This document shows, in pieces, positions 23,589 to 31,130 of a stretch of 31,312 nt of DNA. A program made the translations under genes and the position numbers. The notes beneath the pieces are model-generated. The model was given only the letters and a program-made list of their open reading frames with translations, did no database searches and was not told where the DNA came from. How positions within the stretch are numbered: the stretch's first letter is position 1; each line of letters begins with the position of its first letter. Source of the stretch: an uncultured Eubacteriales bacterium (GTDB lineage: Bacteria; Bacillota; Clostridia; Oscillospirales; CAG-272); NCBI GenBank assembly GCA_900548735.1, contig URMC01000010.1, positions 1 through 31,312 on the forward strand, read 5' to 3'.

Positions 23589-25490
23589 ATGGAAAATATC
23601 GATCAGATCGGTAAAAACAGCTTGGAAGCCCTCTCGCGTGACAACCTGACCGAGCGGAACAAGCGGCGCCTTGGCAGAGAGATTTTCAGCGGCGCGGTTG
23701 CGCTGATCTGCCTTGTAACGGGGCTGATTTTCTCTCTTGTTTACCCGGATAAGGATGTGGTACCCGCGCTGATTTACACCATAGGGGTGCTGGTGGAGGG
23801 GATCCCGGTGGCGGTTGCCGCCGTGAAAGGGATTCTCACCAAGGATCTGACCAACGCGATGGAGATCCTTGTCACCATCGCCATTATCGCCTGCTATTTC
23901 ACCGGCAGCCTGCAACTTGCCATTCTCATCCCGCTGATTCTCAATCTGGCGCACTTTTTCGAGGAGCGCAGTATCATGGGCGGGCGCGATGTGATTGAGG
24001 GGCTCCGGCAGATGCAGCAGGACACCGCCATTCTGCTCTCGGAAGACGGGAGCGAGCAAAAAGTGGAAGCAAAGGCGCTGAAAAAGGGGCAGCTTATTCT
24101 GGTCAAGCCCGGCGCCGGCATTCCGATTGACGGCGTGGTGGTGAACGGCGAGACGAATATCGACCAGAAATCCCTGACCGGTGAGCCGCAACCCGCACAC
24201 GCGGCGGCGGGCGACAGCGTGTTTGCCGGCACCGTCAATCTCGACGGGCAGATCACCGTGCGGGTGGAAAAGGAATATGTGGACACGTCGTTTGCCAATA
24301 TTCTGAACCTGCTGGAAAAATCCGAGGGGATCGCCGCGCCGGAGTCCCGCCTGATCGACCAGTTTATGCGGTACTACATTCCGCTGATTCTGGCGCTTGC
24401 CGCAGGCGTGGCGCTGGTCACGCGCGATGTTTCCAAGGCGATTGCCATACTGGTGGTGTCCTGCCCCTGCGGGCAGATGCTGGTCAGCTCCGCGCCGATG
24501 ATTGCCGCGCTGTCCGCCGCGACCAAACGGGGGATTCTGATCAAAAACTCCAAATTCATTGAGGAAATGACCGCGGTAGACACCGTGGTGTTTGACAAGA
24601 CCGGCACCGTGACCGAAGGAAAGATGACGCTTTCCGGGGTGTTGCCGGCGGCAGGGGTGAGCGGGGAGGAACTGCTTGCGGTCGCCATGTCGGTGGCAAG
24701 CGCTTCCACGCACCCCATCTCCCGCGCGGTGATGATTGTCGGCGGCGATGCGCCGTACGAAAAGGGGCTTTCGGTCAAAGAAATTTCCGGCAAGGGCATG
24801 GAGGGCACCGGCAACGGCGTGCGGATACTGTTCGGCAACCGGGAGTGGATGATTTCGGAGGGGGTGACCCCACCGGACGAGAGCGCCGAGGGCGCGGTCG
24901 GCTCCGTCAGCTATGTGGCGAAGAACGGCATGTGCCTGGGGGCGCTGGTGTTCAGCGACCAGCCGCGCGCCGAAGCAAAGGGAGCCATTGACGAGTTGCG
25001 GGCGCTGGGCGTAGAGCACACGGTGATGCTGACCGGTGACCGCGAGGCGGCGGCGCGCCACGTGTGCGACGAAGTGGGCGTGGAGACGCTGTACGCGAAA
25101 CTCCTGCCGGAGGACAAACTGAGCCATCTCAAAGAGCTGAAAGAAAACCATTGCGTGCTTGCCGTGGGCGACGGGATCAACGACGCGCTGGCGCTCAAAG
25201 AAGCGCACGTAGGCATTGCCATGGGCGCGATGGGGTCTGATCTTGCGATACAGTCCGCCGACATTGCGCTGATGAACAACAACCTGGAGAATATCCCGTT
25301 CTCCCTGCGTTTGGCAAGAAGAACCAAGCGGATTATTTATCAGAATCTGGGGCTTTCCATCGGCATCAGCGCTTTCATGATCGGGCTGTCGTCGGTCGGG
25401 GTCATCAGCGCGCTGGCAGGCTCCGTGCTTCACAATTTCGGCGCCTTTGCTGTGCTGATCAACAGCTCGAGAATCCTGAAAACGAAGTGA
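23589..25490 (+). CDS. P1B-type metal-translocating P-type ATPase without N-terminal metal-binding domain
   Basis: The 633-residue ATPase has the actuator TGEP (197-200), phosphorylation site DKTGT with D336, the HP dipeptide (375-376) diagnostic of P1B pumps, and GDGIND (527-532). The membrane metal motif is SCPCGQ (291-296); most P1B pumps have CPC followed by Ala. The last helix carries H615-N616 rather than the Asp of Zn/Cd pumps or Met-Ser of Cu pumps. There is no HMA domain; membrane helices begin near residue 33. The metal cannot be assigned. It starts 8 bp after the third SPFH gene (GGAGGG precedes the ATG), making it the fourth gene of the operon. No metal-responsive regulator or chaperone gene lies nearby. 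Confidence 0.9.
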   Translation: MENIDQIGKNSLEALSRDNLTERNKRRLGREIFSGAVALICLVTGLIFSLVYPDKDVVPALIYTIGVLVEGIPVAVAAVKGILTKDLTNAMEILVTIAIIACYFTGSLQLAILIPLILNLAHFFEERSIMGGRDVIEGLRQMQQDTAILLSEDGSEQKVEAKALKKGQLILVKPGAGIPIDGVVVNGETNIDQKSLTGEPQPAHAAAGDSVFAGTVNLDGQITVRVEKEYVDTSFANILNLLEKSEGIAAPESRLIDQFMRYYIPLILALAAGVALVTRDVSKAIAILVVSCPCGQMLVSSAPMIAALSAATKRGILIKNSKFIEEMTAVDTVVFDKTGTVTEGKMTLSGVLPAAGVSGEELLAVAMSVASASTHPISRAVMIVGGDAPYEKGLSVKEISGKGMEGTGNGVRILFGNREWMISEGVTPPDESAEGAVGSVSYVAKNGMCLGALVFSDQPRAEAKGAIDELRALGVEHTVMLTGDREAAARHVCDEVGVETLYAKLLPEDKLSHLKELKENHCVLAVGDGINDALALKEAHVGIAMGAMGSDLAIQSADIALMNNNLENIPFSLRLARRTKRIIYQNLGLSIGISAFMIGLSSVGVISALAGSVLHNFGAFAVLINSSRILKTK

Positions 25491-25517
25491 TTTCCCGCCG
25501 GGCACCTTGCGGTGCGG

Positions 25518-25693
25518 GCACCTGCGGTGCGGCTAATAGGCTGGCGCGCTACTTTGGGGGCGCACACCCAAAGTTCGGCACCGGCTGCCCAAAAGTTTTT
25601 GCGGGGCACCTGCGGTGCGGCTTGCAGGCTGGTGCGCTACTTTGGGCGCACACACCCAAGGTTCGGCGACAGTCGCCGGAAAGTTTTTGCGGG
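25518..25693. repeat. 88-bp tandem duplication, left arm of a large inverted repeat
   Basis: Two copies start GCACCTGCGGTGCGGCT (25518 and 25606) and each ends near AAAGTTTTTGCGGG. They contain the AGGCTGGCGCGCTACTTTGG motif. The unit with its flank to about 25800 returns inverted at 26278-26562. No gene is present between 25491 and 26682. Confidence 0.85.
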
Positions 25694-25697
25694 ATTG

Positions 25698-25729
25698 AAA
25701 GGGGGCTTTTTTCAAAAAGCCCCCCTTTT
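25698..25729 (+). terminator. Hairpin with T run after the SPFH-ATPase operon
   Basis: AAGGGGGCTTTTT and AAAAAGCCCCCCTT around a short loop, followed by a short T run. About 210 nt past the ATPase stop; one of five related hairpins in the window. Confidence 0.6.
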
Positions 25730-25940
25730 CGCGTCCCCTAAAGGGCGTTTCTTTTTGATAGCTTTTTCTTTGCGCCTACACCTGCAAAGAAAAAGCGGGT
25801 GTGGAGGTTGATGAAACAAAGGGAAAAGTATCTTTGTGTTTGGGCAGGCAGATATGAGTTGCCGCAAAGCGGCAACCGCCACCACCTACGGAGTTTGTGC
25901 TTGCACACCGCGAGGTGCCGACCATTGGTCGCCTGCCAGG

Positions 25941-26171
25941 CCCCCTCCGACGTTGACGCTTTGCGTCAACAGGGGCTCCCGCGTGAGCGGGTGGGGGAGC
26001 ACGCGAGACAAAGAACGTTTTGCAAGGTGGGGAAATTCATATAGTTGTCGCACCCAAAGTCCGGCGTGCGGTATCCGAAACAAAAACGAGCTCTTTCGTT
26101 GCGCGCTCTCCCCCTGCCGCCTGTCGGCGTCACCCCCTGTTGACGCACAGCGTCAACATCGGAAAGGGGGC
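25941..26171. repeat. MITE-like element with terminal inverted repeats, copy 1
   Basis: About 230 bp bounded by inverted repeats of about 35 bp: both ends carry CCCCCT, then CGANGTTGACGC, TGCGTCAAC and AGGGG, the right end in reverse. Each end is itself a GTTGACGC/GCGTCAAC hairpin. The interior contains GAAATTCATATAGTTGTC and CCCCCTGCCGCCTGTCGGCG, shared with the copy at 30919-31130. No transposase is encoded. A GGGGAGGGG palindrome lies just outside at 26206-26230. Confidence 0.75.
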
Positions 26172-26277
26172 TTTCGGGCACCCGCGCCTAACAAAAACCA
26201 ATATTTGTAGGGGAGGGGTCTCCCCTCCCGCTCCGGCGCAAAGTTAATCTTTCCTTTATTCTATCAAATTCCTTGCC

Positions 26278-26562
26278 CGCTTTTTCTTTGTGAGCGCAGG
26301 CGCAAAGAAAAAGCTGACAAAAAGAAACGCCGTAAAGGAGATGCGAAGAGGGGGCTTTTTGAAAAAAGCTCCCTCTTAAACTCCCGCAAAAACTTTCTGG
26401 CAACTGTCGACGGAACGTTCGGCGTATGCACCTAAAGTAACGCGCCAGCTGTTCAGCCGCACCGCAAGGTGCCCCGCAAAAACTTTCTGGCAACTGTCGA
26501 CGGAACGTTCGGCGTATGTACCTAAAGTAACGCGCCAGCTGTTCAGCCGCACCGCAGGTGCC
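26278..26562. repeat. Right arm of the inverted repeat, with 90-bp tandem duplication
   Basis: Paired AAAGAAAAAG blocks (26278-26330), a hairpin (26346-26377), then two 90-bp copies (26383-26472 and 26473-26562) starting CCCGCAAAAACTTTCTGGC and containing AAAGTAACGCGCCAGCTG. It is the inverted counterpart of 25518-25800. Confidence 0.85.
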
Positions 26563-26594
26563 GCAGGTGCCGCAGGTGCCGCAGGTGCCGCAGG
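26552..26594. repeat. 9-bp tandem repeat
   Basis: CCGCAGGTG repeated four times plus a partial fifth, directly after the 90-bp duplication and about 90 bp before spoIIIAA. Confidence 0.9.
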
Positions 26595-26635
26595 CGGTGC
26601 GCCAAAGCGGCGTGTTGCCCGCCTGGCTCCCCAAG

Positions 26636-26664
26636 GTCTATTATCGCATCCTCCAGCATAGAAT
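26636..26664 (+). promoter_or_regulatory. Possible sigma-E promoter of spoIIIA
   Basis: GTCTATTA (26636-26643), 13-bp spacer, CATAGAAT (26657-26664). The -10 box differs from the sigma-E form CATACAAT at one base; the -35 is a weaker match. Transcription would begin near 26671, only about 12 nt before the ATG. In Bacillus this operon is sigma-E controlled, which supports the idea. Confidence 0.4.
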
Positions 26665-26677
26665 GTGTCGGAGGATG
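26647..26677 (+). promoter_or_regulatory. Inverted repeat sequestering the spoIIIAA ribosome binding site
   Basis: CATCCTCC (26647-26654) and GGAGGATG (26670-26677) are perfectly complementary with a 15-nt loop. The Shine-Dalgarno GGAGG (26670-26674) is inside the 3' arm, so an RNA entering from upstream would hide it. Confidence 0.6.
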
Positions 26678-26682
26678 TTTTT

Positions 26683-27603
26683 ATGCAAACCGTTATCGTC
26701 AATCGCCGGCGGCTGTTTCCGCCGGTGCTTACGGCGCTTTTGCCGCCGCGTATCCTGGGGGAGGCGGAAGCCACGGTGCCGGAGGCGGCGCTCCCCGAAG
26801 AACTGCGCATCGGGCGCGGGCGGTGTGCCCTGCTGGTGGCGGGCGGAAAAAATCTGCGCCTTTCCCCTGCCACGGCGCTCACAGCGGAAGAATGTGAGGG
26901 GCTGTTGCTCCGCTTTTGCGACGGCGCGCTTTACGCGCATGAGGAGACCCTGTGCGAGGGGTTTCTCACGCTTGCCGGCGGTATCCGGGTAGGGGTTGCC
27001 GGGCACGCCGCTGTGCAGGGCGGGCGGATTTCCGGCGTGCGGGATGTGACCTCCTTTGTGCTCCGGATTCCGCATGAAACGCCCCCGGTGGGGGAGGAGA
27101 TCTGTGACCTGCTTCGCGTGCTTTCGGGGCGCGGCGTGTTGATTTTTGCCCCGCCCGGGGTGGGAAAAACCACCCTGCTTCGTGCCGTTGCGGAAAAAAT
27201 GGCGGGGGGCTTTTCCCCCTGCCGCGTGGTTTTGGTGGATGCCCGCGAGGAGCTGGCGGCATTCCCCTTCGGCGCGGCGCAAAGCCCGGATATTCTGCTC
27301 GGCTACCCCAAGGGGGCGGGCATTTCCATTGCCGTGCGCACCCTTTCGGCGGAGCTGATTGTGTGCGATGAGATCGGCGGATTTGAGGAGGCGGAGGAGA
27401 TCGTGCGGGCGCACATCTGCGGGGTGCCGCTGCTTGCCAGCGCCCACGCCGCCACCGCCGCGGAACTGCTTGCCCGCCCGGGGATGCGCCTTTTGCATGA
27501 CGCGCGTTGCTTCGGCGCGTATGTGGGGCTTTCGCGCCGCAACGGCGCGCGCAATTTTGATTACGATGTGCTTTCCTGGGAGGCGGCGGATGCGCTTTTA
27601 TAA
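26683..27603 (+). CDS. spoIIIAA: Stage III sporulation protein AA (ATPase)
   Basis: SpoIIIAA is a cytoplasmic secretion-type ATPase of the mother cell that works with the SpoIIIA-SpoIIQ channel connecting to the forespore. The 306-residue protein has Walker A PPGVGKTT (157-164), LVDAREELAA (184-193) and Walker B LIVCDEIGG (225-233), all characteristic. The ATG at 26683 was chosen because GGAGG lies 8 nt upstream; a GTG at 26665 lies before that site. The 3' end overlaps spoIIIAB by 14 bp. See the separate entries for the possible sigma-E promoter and the hairpin over its ribosome binding site. Confidence 0.96.
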   Translation: MQTVIVNRRRLFPPVLTALLPPRILGEAEATVPEAALPEELRIGRGRCALLVAGGKNLRLSPATALTAEECEGLLLRFCDGALYAHEETLCEGFLTLAGGIRVGVAGHAAVQGGRISGVRDVTSFVLRIPHETPPVGEEICDLLRVLSGRGVLIFAPPGVGKTTLLRAVAEKMAGGFSPCRVVLVDAREELAAFPFGAAQSPDILLGYPKGAGISIAVRTLSAELIVCDEIGGFEEAEEIVRAHICGVPLLASAHAATAAELLARPGMRLLHDARCFGAYVGLSRRNGARNFDYDVLSWEAADALL

Positions 27604-28072
27604 ACTGATCGGGCTTTTTTTGCTGTTTGCCGCCGGCGTATTCTGCGGTGTTTCGCTTCGCGCTTACTTCCGGCGGCGGTGCCGGCAGGCGGAAGCGTTT
27701 CTCTCCCTGCTTCGCTATTATCGCTTTCAGGTGGATTGCTTTTCCGCACCGGAGCGGGCGATACTTGCTTCCTTTGACCGGGGGTTGCTTGCGGAATGCG
27801 GCGCCGAGGGCACCGTGCGCCCGGCGGACCTCGGCGCGCTGTTGCGCAGTGCGCGCCTTTACCTGCCGGAGGAAATGAGCGAGCTGCTGTTTTCGCTTTC
27901 CGGGGAGCTTGGCGGCACCTACCGCGCGGAGCAGGTGCGGTGTATCGACCATTATATCGCGCGGTTTACCCCGCTTTGCGAGGAGCTGAAAAGGGAATTG
28001 CCGAAGTGGGAGAAGCTGGCGCTGGTGCTTCCGCTGTCGCTTTCGGCGGCACTGATGCTGTTGCTGTGGTAG
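27590..28072 (+). CDS. spoIIIAB: Stage III sporulation protein AB
   Basis: The 160-residue protein has an N-terminal membrane helix (LIGLFLLFAAGVFCGVSL, about 6-23), a helical cytoplasmic region beginning RAYFRRRCRQAEAFLSLLR, and a hydrophobic C-terminal segment. This GspF-like architecture and its place after spoIIIAA identify it. The start at 27590 lies within the end of spoIIIAA in another frame, implying coupled translation. It is slightly shorter than Bacillus SpoIIIAB. Confidence 0.9.
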   Translation: MRFYKLIGLFLLFAAGVFCGVSLRAYFRRRCRQAEAFLSLLRYYRFQVDCFSAPERAILASFDRGLLAECGAEGTVRPADLGALLRSARLYLPEEMSELLFSLSGELGGTYRAEQVRCIDHYIARFTPLCEELKRELPKWEKLALVLPLSLSAALMLLLW

Positions 28073-28093
28073 TCTGACAGGAAATATCCGAAT

Positions 28094-28116
28094 CCGGTTC
28101 TTGCGACCGGTTTTTA
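28094..28116 (+). terminator. Weak terminator-like hairpin between spoIIIAB and spoIIIAC
   Basis: CCGGT (28094-28098) and ACCGG (28106-28110) followed by TTTTTATC. A 5-bp stem is weak; it may attenuate transcription inside the operon, or be incidental. A copy of the TCTGACAGGAAATATCC repeat precedes it at about 28072. Confidence 0.4.
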
Positions 28117-28155
28117 TCAAAAATTCGAGTGAAGCTCAATCGGGAGGTTATAAAA

Positions 28156-28350
28156 ATGGATGTCAGCCTGATATTGCGGGTGGCGGGGATCGGAATCCTG
28201 GTGGCGGTTGCCGCTCAGATCCTGCAAAAAAGCGGAAGGGACGAGCAGGCAACGCTGGTGGTGGTTTCGGGCATCATCGTGGTGTTTCTGCTTCTGGTGC
28301 GGGAGATCGGCAACCTGTTTGACACGGTGCGCGGCACCTTCGGCTTCTGA
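28156..28350 (+). CDS. spoIIIAC: Stage III sporulation protein AC
   Basis: A 64-residue protein, the normal size, with two membrane helices (about 5-22 and 42-59) joined by the conserved LQKSGRDEQA segment. The ATG at 28156 follows GGGAGG by 8 nt; upstream in-frame codons precede that site and are not used. It is separated from spoIIIAB by 83 bp, the longest internal gap in the operon before spoIIIAF, and its stop overlaps the spoIIIAD start by one base. Confidence 0.95.
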   Translation: MDVSLILRVAGIGILVAVAAQILQKSGRDEQATLVVVSGIIVVFLLLVREIGNLFDTVRGTFGF

Positions 28351-28736
28351 TGAGCATTTTTGCCGTCTGCGGCTGTGCGCTCCTTGCCGCAGTGCTGATT
28401 CTTCTCTTGCGCGAGTGGCGCTCCTCGCTGGCGCTTCCTTTGCGCGTTGCCGGAGCGCTGGTGCTGTTTTTGGCGGCGTTTTCGCTGTTTACCCCCATTA
28501 CGGTGCGCATTTCGGAGCTTTTTTCGGTTGCGGGCAACAGCGCCGTTGCGCCGATTCTTTTCCGGGCGCTGGGTATTGCGCTGGTAGCGGAGTTTACGGC
28601 TTCGCTTTGCCGGGATCTCGGCGAGAGTACGCTTTCCGTCGGGGTGGCGCTGTTCGGCAAGCTGGAGATCCTGTTGCTGGCGCTCCCATTTGTGGACGAC
28701 CTCCTCTCGCTTGCAAAGGAGCTGATGGAATGGTAA
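28350..28736 (+). CDS. spoIIIAD: Stage III sporulation protein AD
   Basis: A 128-residue polytopic membrane protein, the usual length, with hydrophobic segments at about 1-20, 28-48, 68-85 and 100-115. AGNSAVAPILFRALGIALVAEFTASLCRDLGES is the conserved core of the family. With SpoIIIAC it is thought to be part of the membrane platform of the channel. The start overlaps the spoIIIAC stop (TGATG), and the 3' end overlaps spoIIIAE by 7 bp. Confidence 0.94.
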   Translation: MSIFAVCGCALLAAVLILLLREWRSSLALPLRVAGALVLFLAAFSLFTPITVRISELFSVAGNSAVAPILFRALGIALVAEFTASLCRDLGESTLSVGVALFGKLEILLLALPFVDDLLSLAKELMEW

Positions 28737-29890
28737 AAAAACGCGTTTTTCTCGCTACGTGTGCCGTCCTTTTTGCTTTTTTACTGCTCCTGCCCGCAGG
28801 GGCGGAGGAGGCAACGGGCGCCGCGGAGAGCGTGGAGGAGAGCGGTTTTGGCGCGATCCGGGAATTTCGGGAGTCGCTTCCGCCGGAGGTGACGGCGCTG
28901 TTGCCGGACGGATTTTTCGGGGAGGACCCGGAAACGGTGGCTTCCGCCGTGCAGAACGCCGCCGACGTGCCGAAGATTCTGGCGTATATCCGGGATTTCC
29001 TCGGCGTTTCCCTCCGGCAGGCGCTTCCCCTGCTGGCGGCGGTTTCGGGGATTCTGGTGCTTTCCGCCGTTCTTCGCGCCGTGGGGGCGACCTCCGGCGC
29101 CGGCACGGGACGAGCCTTTTCCTTCTGCTCGGTTACCGTGCTCACGCTCCTGCTGTTGCGGCAGTCGCTTTCCGGCGTGTCGCGCCTTCGCGCCTGGTTT
29201 GAAATGCTTTGCACGCTTGCCGGCTCCATGCTGCCGATGATGGGCACGCTGTATGCACTGGGCGGCAACGTGGGCGCCGCGGCGGCAAACCACACCGTGA
29301 TGTCGGTTTTTCTGTCGGTCGCGCAGATGCTGTGCACCCGCGCGGTACTGCCCGTGGCGGGCATCTGCCTGCTGTTGGCGGTCTGTGACGCGTTGACCGG
29401 GCGGGCGGCGCTGAAGCCGCTCGGAAATCTCATCAAGCGCACCTTTACGCTGGGGTTTTCCTTTCTGATGCTTCTGCTCTCGTTTCTGCTCGGACTTCAG
29501 ACCACGCTGGCGGCAGGCAGTGACACGTTGGCACTGCGCACCGTGCGCTTTGCCGCGGGCAGTTTTCTCCCGGTGGTCGGCGGTTCTGTTTCCGAAGCGA
29601 TGAAAACCGTGGCGGGCAGTATTTCTTACCTGCGCACGCTGGCGGGGAGCGGTGGGATATTGGTACTTTTCCTCTTCTTTTTGCCTACCTTTCTGACCGT
29701 TCTGACAACGAGAATTGTATTTTTGCTTTGCGGCGCGCTGGCGGAACTGCTGGAGGCAAAAAGCGAGGGGCGGGTGCTTTCGGAGCTGGCGTCGGTTTAC
29801 GGTTTTTTTCTCGCCGTGATTGCGGCGGTGTTTACCATGGCGGTGTTTGCGCTGACGATTTTTGCGCACTGCGCTGTAGCGGGGGGCTGA
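28730..29890 (+). CDS. spoIIIAE: Stage III sporulation protein AE
   Basis: The start at 28730 (ATG GTA AAA AAA) gives 386 residues with a clear signal peptide (basic VKKR, hydrophobic core, cleavage after AGA near 25). The remainder is a multi-pass membrane protein; SVEESGFGAIREFRESLPPEVTALLP and later FLPVVGGSVSEAMKTVAGSISYLR are typical. A longer frame extends far upstream across spoIIIAC/AD but has no ribosome binding site there. The gene overlaps spoIIIAD by 7 bp and is one base from spoIIIAF. Confidence 0.95.
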   Translation: MVKKRVFLATCAVLFAFLLLLPAGAEEATGAAESVEESGFGAIREFRESLPPEVTALLPDGFFGEDPETVASAVQNAADVPKILAYIRDFLGVSLRQALPLLAAVSGILVLSAVLRAVGATSGAGTGRAFSFCSVTVLTLLLLRQSLSGVSRLRAWFEMLCTLAGSMLPMMGTLYALGGNVGAAAANHTVMSVFLSVAQMLCTRAVLPVAGICLLLAVCDALTGRAALKPLGNLIKRTFTLGFSFLMLLLSFLLGLQTTLAAGSDTLALRTVRFAAGSFLPVVGGSVSEAMKTVAGSISYLRTLAGSGGILVLFLFFLPTFLTVLTTRIVFLLCGALAELLEAKSEGRVLSELASVYGFFLAVIAAVFTMAVFALTIFAHCAVAGG

Positions 29891-29891
29891 A

Positions 29892-30344
29892 ATGAATGTG
29901 ATTTTTCCGCTTTTCTGTGTGGTGCTGGCGGCGGCAATGGCGGAGCTGCTGATCCCGGAGGAAGGGGGCGCGGGCACCAAAAAGGTGTTGCGGTTGCTGA
30001 CCGCACTGGCGGTGCTGTTGCTGATTCTCTCTCCCCTGACCTCGCTTCTGAAAAAAGAAACGGAGCTCCCCTTACCCTCGGCGGGGGAAGCGCCGGATTT
30101 TGAAGCGGTTTTTGCCGGGGCAATGGACGCGGCGGGCAAGGCGGAATTCGAGGCGCGCCTTCGCGCGGCGCTTGCCGCAAAATTCGGCACGGGGGAGGAG
30201 TGCTTTGCCCTGACGGTGCGGTATGAAGAGGGGGAGCCGGCAGAGGTTTTTGTAGTGCTTTCCGGAAAGGGCTTAACGATTGACCCGCGCGAGGCGGAAA
30301 CCTATCTGACGGAGCTTTTGCGGCTTCCGGCGCAGGTGCGTTAG
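29892..30344 (+). CDS. spoIIIAF: Stage III sporulation protein AF
   Basis: A 150-residue protein with two N-terminal membrane helices (about 3-20 and 33-52; MAELLIPEE and KKVLRLLTALAVLLLILSPL are family hallmarks) and a soluble ring-building-like domain to the end. It begins one base after the spoIIIAE stop; translation is probably coupled, as no strong ribosome binding site of its own is seen apart from GGGGGG. Confidence 0.9.
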   Translation: MNVIFPLFCVVLAAAMAELLIPEEGGAGTKKVLRLLTALAVLLLILSPLTSLLKKETELPLPSAGEAPDFEAVFAGAMDAAGKAEFEARLRAALAAKFGTGEECFALTVRYEEGEPAEVFVVLSGKGLTIDPREAETYLTELLRLPAQVR

Positions 30345-30388
30345 CCGCAATATCCCCCCATACGTGTGGAGAAAAAGGAGAAAACGGT

Positions 30389-30874
30389 ATGAAAAAAGAG
30401 AACATTCTCGGCTTTTTGAAAACCAAGGGGCGGCTGGTTGCGCTGATTGTGCTGGGGTCGCTGGGGGTCTTTCTGCTTCTTTTTGCGGGCGCGAAGGGCG
30501 AGAGCGGGGAGGTTGCCGCCGGGCAGGACAACACGGCGGAGCGGGAGGCGCTTGCCGAGTACGAGGCGGCGCTGGAAAAGGAGTTGGAGCTGTTTTGCGA
30601 GTCGGCGGCGGGCGTGTCGGACGTGCACGTGATGGTCAGCTTTTCCGAGGGGTACAGCCGCCGCTATGTGAAGGATGAAAACGGCAAGCCCGTTACCGTC
30701 GGCAGCGGGTCCTCCGCCCGGGCGCTGGAGGAGGGCACCATGCCCCCCACGGTCAGCGGGGTGGGGATTGTGTGCCGGCGGGGGAACGACCCCACGGTGC
30801 AGAAAACGCTGACCGAGCTGGTTTCCACCGCGTTGGGGATCCCCACCAACCGCGTTTTCGTTACGGGGAGGTAG
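30389..30874 (+). CDS. spoIIIAG: Stage III sporulation protein AG
   Basis: A 161-residue protein with one membrane helix (about 16-33) and a ring-building domain that in Bacillus forms a large ring in the intermembrane space. Conserved elements are VSDVHVMVSFSEG (76-88), PPTVSGVGIVCRRG (119-132) and ALGIPTNRVFV (148-158). AAAGGAG lies 8 nt before the ATG. The length is shorter than Bacillus SpoIIIAG, as in other Clostridia. spoIIIAH, the usual next gene and partner of SpoIIQ, is absent from the remaining 438 bp. Confidence 0.95.
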   Translation: MKKENILGFLKTKGRLVALIVLGSLGVFLLLFAGAKGESGEVAAGQDNTAEREALAEYEAALEKELELFCESAAGVSDVHVMVSFSEGYSRRYVKDENGKPVTVGSGSSARALEEGTMPPTVSGVGIVCRRGNDPTVQKTLTELVSTALGIPTNRVFVTGR

Positions 30875-30918
30875 GGCGTGGGCACCATGCGATGGGCAAA
30901 GTGTTTCCCCCAAAAGGC

Positions 30919-31130
30919 TCCGCCCACGTTGACGCAAAGCGTCAACAGGAGCTCCCGCGAGAGCGGGTGAGGGAGAGCGGGAGACAAGGGAAGCTTTGCA
31001 AGGTAAGGAAATTCATACAGTTGTCACACCCGAGGTTTGGCGAGTGGTATCCGAAATTAAAACGAACCTTTTAGTTGCGCGTGCTCCCCCTGCCGCCTGT
31101 CGGCGCCACCCCCTCCCGGAGGGGGGCTTT
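30919..31130. repeat. MITE-like element, copy 2, downstream of spoIIIAG
   Basis: Shares with 25941-26171 the GTTGACGC/GCGTCAAC hairpin, GCTCCCGCG...GAGCGGGTG, TTTGCAAGGT, GAAATTCATACAGTTGTC, GTATCCGAAA and CCCCCTGCCGCCTGTCGGCG. Its right end differs (CCCCCTCCCGGAGGGGG), so the outer inverted repeat is not intact. Confidence 0.75.

Noticed and set aside
23493..25505. 670-codon frame opposite the P-type ATPase
   Set aside because: Antisense shadow rich in His, Arg and Gly with no family resemblance; the ATPase is certain.
25491..26682. Insertion sequence remnant with a broken transposase
   Set aside because: Inverted and tandem repeats are clear, but no frame resembles a transposase or its fragments.
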